From the NCBI GenBank assembly GCA_009904025.1, contig WYEE01000014.1, positions 1 to 11,153 on the forward strand: a stretch of DNA of 11,153 nucleotides. Reading direction: 5' to 3'. The DNA is from Thermogladius sp. Its GTDB lineage: Archaea > Thermoproteota > Thermoprotei_A > Sulfolobales > Desulfurococcaceae. Below are positions 1 to 5,239 of the stretch, piece after piece. Below the pieces are notes generated by a model. That model saw nothing but the letters and a program-made list of their open reading frames with translations. It did not search any database and was not told the DNA's origin. A program made the translations under genes and the position numbers. Position 1 is the first letter of the stretch; every line of letters starts with the position of its first letter.

Positions 1-623
1 AGCTCTCTTAGAATAGGCCTGTAGAAGTTGCTACACCCCCTAGCGACCTCGACGTAATACCTGTAGACTCCAACAGGCTTGTACACAAGGCTTACCCTAC
101 TCCAATGCTTGAACCTCGTGATCTCCTGGACTGAAGCGTGTAGATGCGGGGAAGTGAGAAAGGGGTCCCCGCTACTAGACTTGTAGGCTAGTGCGGGTAC
201 TTTACCCGTCTTCAACCCTTCCAAACCCTCTCGATCCAACACGTCGAGGAGGCCTGGTAGCACGGGCTCTGCCTCGCCTACCACGACCAGGTCTACGCCC
301 TTGCTACCACTCAGAAGCTGCCTCCACGAGAAGCCTATAGGCCCGCCTGCCACAACTACGATATCTCTAGCCCTATTTTTCAGAAGCCTAGACAAGTTGA
401 CTACAGCACCCATGTCAGTCGTCATAGCGCTGATGAAAACCGCGTCTACAACGCTTGCATCGAGGCCCCCGCCAACAGCCTCCTCGTAAGTGAGCAAGCC
501 CGCTCGGTGGCCTAGAGTCTCAGCTATACCCGCCACTACGCGCGGCCCCGCCCCCACGACGTCGAAAGTCGAGTACCTGACCCCTCTACCCCTAGCCAGG
601 GCGTCTACAACAGCGATCCTCAT
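1..623 (-). CDS. B12-binding-type radical SAM protein (3' end beyond window)
   Basis: The minus strand is open from an ATG at 623 to the window edge, giving 207 N-terminal residues that begin MRIAVVDALARGRG. The first ~130 residues look like the Rossmann-type cobalamin-binding domain found at the front of B12-dependent radical SAM proteins: alternating hydrophobic strands such as DAVFISAMTTD, DIVVVAGGP and DLVVVGEAEP. A strand then leads to VEVARGCSNFYRP (C197), which resembles the entry to the radical SAM barrel. The visible part has no CxxxCxxC: C197 is followed by SNFYRP, so the cluster cysteines must lie beyond the edge or be spaced unusually. Such proteins usually do methylations or other radical chemistry; the substrate here is unknown. 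The start lies about 22 bases from an AT-rich TATA-like element (640-649), which suggests a leaderless transcript. It is divergent from the DUF47 gene. Confidence 0.75.
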   Translation of the reverse strand, partial: MRIAVVDALARGRGVRYSTFDVVGAGPRVVAGIAETLGHRAGLLTYEEAVGGGLDASVVDAVFISAMTTDMGAVVNLSRLLKNRARDIVVVAGGPIGFSWRQLLSGSKGVDLVVVGEAEPVLPGLLDVLDREGLEGLKTGKVPALAYKSSSGDPFLTSPHLHASVQEITRFKHWSRVSLVYKPVGVYRYYVEVARGCSNFYRPILRE

Positions 624-639
624 AGGACCACTACGTGTT

Positions 640-649
640 CTTTAAATAC
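640..649. promoter_or_regulatory. Shared TATA-like element of divergent genes
   Basis: The near-palindromic AT-rich core ctttaaatac lies in the 58-base gap between the two divergent genes. Read on the minus strand (gtatttaaag) it is about 22 bases from the ATG at 623, the spacing expected for a leaderless archaeal transcript. Read on the plus strand it would start transcription near 670, just before the SD-like AGGGGT at 671-676, which is 5 bases from the DUF47 ATG. Two-way use is an inference from spacing. Confidence 0.45.
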
Positions 650-681
650 CCTTTGGCATGTAAAGCTAATAGGGGTAAATA

Positions 682-1341
682 ATGTCGGTAGAGCCCTCTA
701 TAGCCGAGATGAACAGCATAGACTACCTGACAGCTTTAACGAGGGATGTAGAGGATGCTGTGGCAGTCCTGGAGGAGGCTATCAGCGCCTACGCTAGCGG
801 GAGCAATGTGGCTAGAGTCTACCCAAAGCTAAGGGAGTTGAAGAACAAGGCTGAGGAGGGTAAAGTAATGATAATGGAGTACATTATGAGGGTGGGGGAG
901 GCATTCACGAACGCTAGATCCTACATCGCGGTGGTGCAGGCGCTTGATAGAATAGCCCAGTTGTCGGATGGAGCCGGGTACAGGCTGTTGTTGCTCGAGG
1001 AGAGCAATATAAGGCTTGACAAGAAGATCGTCGACAGCATAGTGGAGTTGTTGAAGACGGCTAGGAGACAGCTTGCGTTGATAAGAGACTCGCTTGAGAA
1101 ACTCAGGTTGAACCCTAGGAAGAGCATCAGCGACTCCAACGAGGTGAGCAAATTGGAGGCCTACGCCGACGAGCTATACAGGAATACCGCTTTCAACTTG
1201 TATACAATCCATGGCGGCAACATTGTGGCTTTAATGGTCGGTAAAGAGATAGTCGACTTCATAGAGGATATATGCGACTCCGCTAAAATGATCGGTGAGG
1301 AGATACGGTTCATAGCACTGTTGAAAACAGCTTCGACATGA
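682..1341 (+). CDS. DUF47/PhoU-like family protein
   Basis: This 219-residue, almost entirely helical protein has no membrane segment or Walker motif. Its heptad-like helices (for example DVEDAVAVLEEAI, VDSIVELLKTARRQL) and its end, FIEDICDSAKMIGEEIRFIA, fit the DUF47 family (PhoU-related, usually about 210-220 residues). Members often sit beside phosphate transporters and are thought to act as transport regulators or metal-binding helical bundles. No phosphate transporter is visible here. The ATG at 682 follows AGGGGT (671-676). Its stop overlaps the endA start as ATGA, so the two are probably one operon with coupled translation. Family assignment rests on fold pattern and length, and the function is not known. 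Confidence is good that it is a real gene and moderate for the family. Confidence 0.72.
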   Translation: MSVEPSIAEMNSIDYLTALTRDVEDAVAVLEEAISAYASGSNVARVYPKLRELKNKAEEGKVMIMEYIMRVGEAFTNARSYIAVVQALDRIAQLSDGAGYRLLLLEESNIRLDKKIVDSIVELLKTARRQLALIRDSLEKLRLNPRKSISDSNEVSKLEAYADELYRNTAFNLYTIHGGNIVALMVGKEIVDFIEDICDSAKMIGEEIRFIALLKTAST

Positions 1342-1895
1342 AGAAATGCATTTCGCTCCTCCTCCACAACCGTGTGATAGTGCCAGACCCCATCTGCGCC
1401 TCGGAGATATATTGGACCTCATTCTACGGGTCTCTCCTAGGCGTTGAGAAGCCTAGGAGTAAGAGCGAGAGAGCACCCTTAGAGCTATCCCTGATAGAAG
1501 CATTATACTTGCTTGAGAAGAAGCTCCTAAACGTCTACGTGCAGGGAGGGGATGGTTTAACCCGTTTAACCCCAGAGCAGTTGTACTCGATAGGGTTGGA
1601 GAGGGTGAACAGGTTTAGGGAGCTCTACGCTGTCTACAAGGATTTGAGGGAGAGGGGGTTTGTGGTTAGGAGGGGGTTGAAGTTCGGCTGCGACTACCTT
1701 GTCTACAGGCATGGGCCTGGAATAGACCACGCACCATACGGCGTCCAGGTATACAGTGAGGACGAGTCGACGGACCCGATTGAGATCGTCAGGATGGGCA
1801 GGCTCCTCCACTCTGTCAGGAAGAAGCTCATAATAGCGGTTGTGGACTCTGAGTCGAGGATAAACTATTTGCTCTTCGGCTGGTGGAAACCTTAA
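1338..1895 (+). CDS. endA: tRNA-splicing endonuclease catalytic subunit
   Basis: EndA cuts bulge-helix-bulge introns out of archaeal pre-tRNA (and pre-rRNA), leaving ends for RtcB ligase. The 185-residue protein matches the usual catalytic subunit length. The C-terminal nuclease domain starts near residue 108 (VVRRGLKFGCDYLVYRHG) and holds all three expected catalytic residues: a Tyr at about 123, His131 in DHAPYGVQVY and a Lys at about 162 in LHSVRKKLIIAVVD. The final strand, INYLLFGWWKP, is the typical dimer-forming tail. In Crenarchaeota the enzyme is usually a heterotetramer with a non-catalytic partner subunit, which is not in this window. There is no SD before the ATG; it overlaps the DUF47 stop by 4 bases (ATGA), so translational coupling is likely. 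Confidence 0.93.
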   Translation: MKKCISLLLHNRVIVPDPICASEIYWTSFYGSLLGVEKPRSKSERAPLELSLIEALYLLEKKLLNVYVQGGDGLTRLTPEQLYSIGLERVNRFRELYAVYKDLRERGFVVRRGLKFGCDYLVYRHGPGIDHAPYGVQVYSEDESTDPIEIVRMGRLLHSVRKKLIIAVVDSESRINYLLFGWWKP

Positions 1896-1952
1896 TAATA
1901 TGGTTGAGCATTCTCCATAATAAGGTGCATGGTTTGCCCCGCTGTCTAGAGG

Positions 1953-1961
1953 TGCTTTTTA
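1953..1961 (+). promoter_or_regulatory. TATA-like / T-rich element before the eight-Cys gene
   Basis: The run gcttttta is the only AT-rich element between endA and the next gene. As a TATA box it would start transcription near 1982-1985, leaving a leader of roughly 37-40 bases with an SD. As a U-tract it could instead end the DUF47-endA transcript. Both readings are possible; neither is proven. Confidence 0.35.
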
Positions 1962-2011
1962 TTGACGTGGAGGAGGAGCGGTGGGGAGAGGGGGTTCCAG
2001 CCTAGGCATCA

Positions 2012-2016
2012 AGGAG
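2012..2016 (+). promoter_or_regulatory. Shine-Dalgarno deciding between TTG and ATG starts
   Basis: AGGAG lies 5 bases before a TTG at 2022 but 14 bases before the in-frame ATG at 2031. The spacing favours the TTG start. TTG starts with SD motifs also seem to be used by cdc48 and tmcA in this window. Confidence 0.5.
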
Positions 2017-2021
2017 AGAGA

Positions 2022-2327
2022 TTGACACCTATGCCAATAGACGACAAGTGCAATCCTCTATGCCCCTTATTCAAGTGTGCTAGAAACGCGTTGTTCGTGA
2101 CGACGAAGTCCTACCGTGGGAGGACGTTTAAAGTTGCGATGTGCAGGTTGACGGGGGGCGAGTGTATTGGAGGCGAGTGCCAGTACGCTTCATGCAGGAT
2201 AAACTCCCTCCTACCAAACGGCAAGTGTGCTAAAGCGTTGGAGAAGAAGGTTAAACCGCTCTCAGATGAAGAGCTGTTCAGGGAGATACAGGCTATCGAG
2301 GACGTGGACAATAAGAGGTTAAGGTGA
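2022..2327 (+). CDS. Small eight-cysteine protein, putative metal or Fe-S binding
   Basis: About 101 residues from the TTG at 2022 (98 from the ATG at 2031). Eight cysteines sit at 10, 14, 19, 41, 48, 53, 58 and 69, in segments DKCNPLCPLFKC, MCRLTGGEC, GGECQYASC and NGKC. After the last one comes a charged helical tail (KALEKKVKPLSDEELFREIQ). The regular spacing (CX3CX4C, then CX6CX4CX4C) in a soluble basic protein suggests zinc sites or one to two Fe-S clusters; this is inference. I recognise no named family, though it looks like a conserved archaeal protein. An in-frame extension to a TTG at 1962 is unlikely because a TATA-like element sits just before that codon. The 3' end overlaps the ubiX stop by 9 bases (convergent). 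Confidence 0.68.
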   Translation: MTPMPIDDKCNPLCPLFKCARNALFVTTKSYRGRTFKVAMCRLTGGECIGGECQYASCRINSLLPNGKCAKALEKKVKPLSDEELFREIQAIEDVDNKRLR

Positions 2328-2936
2328 CCAGGAGGCTTCCCCCCACTTAGGGTAGAGGGAGTGCTCTACCCCCAGGGCGTCGAATACTTTGCCCACGATG
2401 AATAAGACGAGGTCTTCAACGCTCTTAGGCTTGATGTAGAAAGCTGGCATAGCCGGCAGGACTACCGCCCCTGCTTCAGAGAGCAAGTATAGGTTGCGTA
2501 AGTCTATAGTTGATAGAGGCGTCTCCCTGGGTACTACGACAAGCTTGTTCCCGAGCCTCAGCACGCCTGCTGCTACGCGTGTGAGGAGGTTGTCTTGAAC
2601 ACCCTGCGCTATCCTCGCAATAGTGCTCATGGAGGCTGGGGCTATAACCATGTCAGTTGAAACAAGGTTACTGCTACTGGCTAGAGGCGAGGATAAATCG
2701 TTGCTGTGGTAGATGCCGTCAACCCCCTCGAGCCCCCTAAGGTGGCTTACCAGGTCAACCCCCTCCTCCAGTCTCGCTATCTTGGCAGCATTGTCAGTGT
2801 AAACCACGAACACCCTCCCGTAGAGCACCCTAGCAAATCTGATGTTATCGAGGAGTCTGAGCCCGTACACTAAGCCGCTGGCACCGCTCAACCCTACGAC
2901 AAGCTTCCTTCCATCAGACCTGCGCGGGGTCATCAC
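2319..2936 (-). CDS. ubiX: Flavin prenyltransferase UbiX
   Basis: UbiX joins dimethylallyl phosphate to FMN to make prenyl-FMN, the cofactor of UbiD-type decarboxylases. Family motifs are clear: GLSGASG (15-21, flavin phosphate loop), VIAPASMSTIARIAQGVQDNLL (97-118) and VVVPRETPLSTIDLRNL (133-149), then PAMPAFYIKP. At 205 residues the length is normal. Archaea such as Aeropyrum use a modified mevalonate route in which a UbiD-like anhydromevalonate phosphate decarboxylase needs prenyl-FMN; that is the likely purpose here rather than quinone synthesis. The start is GTG (2936) immediately followed by ATG (2933), with no convincing SD. These start codons form the C' box of a candidate C/D guide RNA. 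The 3' end overlaps the eight-Cys gene. Confidence 0.93.
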   Translation of the reverse strand: MMTPRRSDGRKLVVGLSGASGLVYGLRLLDNIRFARVLYGRVFVVYTDNAAKIARLEEGVDLVSHLRGLEGVDGIYHSNDLSSPLASSSNLVSTDMVIAPASMSTIARIAQGVQDNLLTRVAAGVLRLGNKLVVVPRETPLSTIDLRNLYLLSEAGAVVLPAMPAFYIKPKSVEDLVLFIVGKVFDALGVEHSLYPKWGEASWSP

Positions 2937-2967
2937 TCTTCAGGCCTTTCGAGCTACATCACGCAAA
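2910..2967 (-). ncRNA. Candidate C/D box guide sRNA overlapping the ubiX start
   Basis: Read 5' to 3' on the minus strand: box C GTGATGT (2962-2956), 12-nt guide agctcgaaaggc (2955-2944), box D' CTGA (2943-2940), 3-nt spacer, box C' GTGATGA (2936-2930), 12-nt guide ccccgcgcaggt (2929-2918), box D CTGA (2917-2914). Both guides are exactly 12 nt and the spacer is 3 nt, the classic archaeal C/D layout for L7Ae/Nop5/fibrillarin RNPs that direct 2'-O-methylation. Box C deviates only in its last base, outside the UGAUG core that pairs with box D in the kink-turn. By the D+5 rule the targets would carry the methyl on U of gccuUucgagcu and on G of accuGcgcgggg. The target RNAs were not identified. 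A TATA-like element at 2988-2997 predicts a 5' end near 2967, a few bases before box C. Called from pattern only. Confidence 0.6.
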
Positions 2968-2987
2968 TAAACCTATGTGGCAGGTGA

Positions 2988-2997
2988 GTAATATACT
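2988..2997 (-). promoter_or_regulatory. TATA-like element for the sRNA/ubiX
   Basis: On the minus strand agtatattac is centred about 25 bases from 2967. That would place the transcript start 4-5 bases before box C and about 31 bases before the ubiX GTG. The same AT core could serve the plus-strand gene at 3015. A second AT stretch, at 2964-2971, is closer to ubiX (start near 2942) and would exclude box C. Confidence 0.4.
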
Positions 2998-3002
2998 TGG
3001 TT

Positions 3003-3009
3003 AGAGGTG
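3003..3009 (+). promoter_or_regulatory. Shine-Dalgarno of the 93-residue gene
   Basis: AGAGGTG sits 5 bases before the ATG at 3015. It supports this start over the out-of-frame ATG at 3011 and the in-frame ATG at 3024. Confidence 0.55.
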
Positions 3010-3014
3010 TATGA

Positions 3015-3296
3015 ATGAGCTACATGCCCCGGGGCATTCACCCCAGAGTCTTCAATAATATGATTAGGGATCTACGTGGGAGAGGTTTGTGGGCTGAAAG
3101 ACACTCCTACAGCATGAGGGTTATGTACGAGGGGAGGTTTGTTGCAAGCCTCCACTTCTACCCGGGTTACAATATCGTTGAGGCGAGACTTTACGCTGAG
3201 TCACCGCAATTGAACGAGATGCTCAGGGGCTTGATAAACGGCGTCATAGCCCAGTATCTGCCGGAGTATAGGGTTGATGTGAAGGTTATTAGATGA
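3015..3296 (+). CDS. Hypothetical 93-residue protein
   Basis: I do not recognise this protein. It is small, basic and soluble, with no cysteine, signal peptide or membrane helix. The pattern suggests an alpha-beta-beta-alpha-beta fold: a helix at about 8-23 (HPRVFNNMIRDLRGRG), strands near 33-48 (SMRVMYEGRFVASLHF) and 53-61 (NIVEARLYA), a helix near 65-81 (LNEMLRGLINGVIAQY) and a last strand RVDVKVI. A strong SD, codon use like its neighbours and a position between divergent and convergent housekeeping genes argue that it is real. It is divergent from ubiX and overlaps the 3' end of sua5 by 8 bases. Function unknown. Confidence 0.65.
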   Translation: MSYMPRGIHPRVFNNMIRDLRGRGLWAERHSYSMRVMYEGRFVASLHFYPGYNIVEARLYAESPQLNEMLRGLINGVIAQYLPEYRVDVKVIR

Positions 3297-4353
3297 AGAT
3301 CTTCCTCGAGGAGGCCTTCCTCAACCTGTTCATAATCGTCAACCCGAGCCCTTTCTCAGGGTACCCCTCTGCGATAGCCACCTCGCACCCAGAGTCGTCA
3401 ACCCACCTCAAGGCGTTGAACAGGTTGCGGGCAACCTCAAACAAGTTCCCCCTGCTACCGAGAACGAATACCTCGACCCCAGAACCAAGGTATGCACTCG
3501 AGGTCTCGCTTGAGGACAACACGCAGACCCTCCTCCCCTTAAACTCCCCGATGAGCCTGACTACTTCCAGGCTAAGCCTCTTAAGCGCCTCACCCTCGTA
3601 TGAGCCAGCCTCGACGAGTATGAGTGGGGTTTCAGGGGCGTAATGCCTGTACCTCATCCCCGGGGCCATCGCTCTCTCCGCCTCGGATAAGCCGCGCGCG
3701 AACTCCGGCACCTGTATTCTAACCCCTAGAACCCTCTCAACCTCCTCCACAGGGTAGGCGCCAGGCCTCAATAGCACGGGGGGCTTAACCAGGATGTTGA
3801 CTATAGTCGATTCCACGCCGTAGAGGGTTTCACCCGCGTCTATAATCACGTCGACCCTCGAGTACAAGTCCCTTACAACATGCTCCCCCCTGGTGGGGCT
3901 CGGCCTACCAGACAAGTTAGCGCTCGGAGCGGCTATGGGCACGCCCGCCCTAGATATAAGCTTCAGCGCGACGGGGTGCGCGGGCATTCTAACCGCGACA
4001 GTCTCTAAACCGCCTGTAGCCTCGTAGGGGACTCTCTCGGATTTAGGTAGTATGAGGGTGAGGGGTCCAGGCCAGAACCTCGAGGCAAGCTTGAAAGCCT
4101 CCTCGGGTATCTCCCTCGCAACCTCCCCCAGCATCTCTAGACTGTCCACGTGTATTATAAGAGGGTTGTCCACAGGCCTCTGCTTCACCTCGTATATCCT
4201 CATTAGAGCCTTCCTATCGAACACGTTTGCGCCCAGGCCGTAGACGGTCTCGGTCGGGAACGCCACTAGCCCCCCTCCTCTAATAACCTCCGCTGCCTTA
4301 CTCAAAGCCCCCTCATCAGGGTTGATTGGGTCTACCCTGAGGATTATAGTCAT
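3289..4353 (-). CDS. sua5: L-threonylcarbamoyladenylate synthase Sua5
   Basis: Sua5 makes threonylcarbamoyl-AMP from threonine, bicarbonate and ATP, the first step of t6A37 in ANN-decoding tRNAs; the KEOPS complex then transfers the group. The 354 residues match the long, two-domain Sua5 form rather than the short YrdC form. The YrdC domain (about 12-205) has FPTETVYGLG (32-41), EVKQRP (55-60), RFWPGPLTLIL (92-102), VAVRMPAHP and APSANLSGRPSPT. The linker APGMRYRHYAP (230-240) is the conserved gate over the active site. The Sua5 C-terminal domain (about 243-345) ends GLGLTIMNRLRKASS. The ATG at 4353 has GGTG 5 bases upstream. It is divergent from the first KaiC-like gene and convergent with the 93-residue gene. 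No KEOPS gene is in the window. Confidence 0.95.
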   Translation of the reverse strand: MTIILRVDPINPDEGALSKAAEVIRGGGLVAFPTETVYGLGANVFDRKALMRIYEVKQRPVDNPLIIHVDSLEMLGEVAREIPEEAFKLASRFWPGPLTLILPKSERVPYEATGGLETVAVRMPAHPVALKLISRAGVPIAAPSANLSGRPSPTRGEHVVRDLYSRVDVIIDAGETLYGVESTIVNILVKPPVLLRPGAYPVEEVERVLGVRIQVPEFARGLSEAERAMAPGMRYRHYAPETPLILVEAGSYEGEALKRLSLEVVRLIGEFKGRRVCVLSSSETSSAYLGSGVEVFVLGSRGNLFEVARNLFNALRWVDDSGCEVAIAEGYPEKGLGLTIMNRLRKASSRKIFI

Positions 4354-4407
4354 CTCAACACCGCTGGAGCGTTAAAGGTAATTACTCCTCTAGTCAAGGA
4401 TCAGAAT

Positions 4408-4414
4408 AGGGGAG
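4408..4414 (+). promoter_or_regulatory. Shine-Dalgarno of the first KaiC-like gene
   Basis: AGGGGAG ends 9 bases before the ATG at 4424. The TTTAAA just after it is too close to the start codon to act as the TATA box for this gene. Confidence 0.5.
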
Positions 4415-4423
4415 TTTAAAGTA

Positions 4424-5239
4424 ATGTCTGTTGAGAGGCTTTCAACCGGTGTAAGCGGGATAGACAACATACTCAGAGGGGGGATACCCAAGGGCTTCAC
4501 AATAGCTGTCGTAGGCGAGCCCGGGACGGGTAAAACGGTTTTCTCACTCCACTTCATGAACGCCGGCTTAGTGAACGGGGAGAAGGGTATATACGTTACG
4601 ACAGAGGAGAGCAGGGCTAGTATCATAAGGCAGGCTTCAACCCTGGGCATGGACTTCCTCCAAGCAGTCAACAGGGGGGATCTCGTGATAATAGACGCTT
4701 TGATGGGGGAGAAAGGGGATGCGTGGAGTTTGAGAGAGCTTGATGTAGACGAGCTTGTCAACACGGTGATAGAGGCTAAGAAGTACCTGGGGCACGGGCA
4801 CACGAGGCTGGTCATAGACTCCATGAGCGCTTTCTGGCTGGACAAGCCTGCTATGGCTAGGAAATACAGCTACCAGGTTAAGAGGGTTTTAAGCAAGTGG
4901 GATTTCACGACAGTGCTCACAAGCCAATACGCTGTCACAACGAGCCTAGGCTTCGGCTTCGGCGTTGAACACGTCGCAGACGGGATCCTCAGGTTCAGGA
5001 AGCGGATTGTAGGAGGCTACTTGAAGAGGTTTATTGTAGTTGAGAAGATGAGGCAGACAGACCACGATAAGAGGGTGTTCGAGATCGATATAGTGGATGG
5101 GAAGGGGATGGTCGTCGTCGGCCCCTACGCGCTGGCAAGGGAGGACTTCGCCCTCCCATTATCGGTTCTCAGAAAGATGGTTGAGGCAGAGGTTAGGAAG
5201 AACCTCGAGTTATACGGTGGGGAGCTAGAGGAAGAGTAG
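4424..5239 (+). CDS. KaiC/RadA-like single-domain ATPase
   Basis: A 271-residue RecA-fold ATPase of the archaeal KaiC-like group (RadC/RadA paralogs). It starts with the KaiC signature RLSTGVSGIDNILRGGIPKG. Walker A is GEPGTGKT (31-38), the catalytic Glu pair is in TTEES (E61-E62), Walker B is RLVIDSMSAF (128-137), and the inter-subunit KMRQTDH is at 208-214. There is one domain, unlike the double KaiC of cyanobacteria, and no clock or kaiB gene is nearby. A C-terminal extension of about 35 residues (from LAREDFALPLSVL) rich in charged helix is absent from the second copy. Archaeal homologs have been linked to recombination modulation or signalling, but the role of this one is unknown. It ends inside the tmcA 3' end (15-base convergent overlap). 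Confidence 0.88.
   Translation: MSVERLSTGVSGIDNILRGGIPKGFTIAVVGEPGTGKTVFSLHFMNAGLVNGEKGIYVTTEESRASIIRQASTLGMDFLQAVNRGDLVIIDALMGEKGDAWSLRELDVDELVNTVIEAKKYLGHGHTRLVIDSMSAFWLDKPAMARKYSYQVKRVLSKWDFTTVLTSQYAVTTSLGFGFGVEHVADGILRFRKRIVGGYLKRFIVVEKMRQTDHDKRVFEIDIVDGKGMVVVGPYALAREDFALPLSVLRKMVEAEVRKNLELYGGELEEE

Noticed and set aside
1991..2010. ggggttccagcc resembling a tRNA T-arm
   Set aside because: No matching acceptor stem, D-arm or anticodon arm could be laid out around it.
1962..2021. Upstream in-frame extension of the eight-Cys protein to a TTG at 1962
   Set aside because: The TTG sits directly after the TATA-like/T-rich element, so a transcript from that promoter would start after it. The added residues are low-complexity Arg/Gly and look like translated leader.
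2918..2929. 16S rRNA 3' end as the target of the D guide
   Set aside because: The predicted target accugcgcgggg shares only accugcg with the conserved aaccugcggcugg before the anti-SD. Seven pairs are too few to claim a target.
4424..5239. Circadian-clock kaiC
   Set aside because: Single RecA domain and no kaiA/kaiB nearby; it belongs to the archaeal KaiC/RadC-like ATPases.
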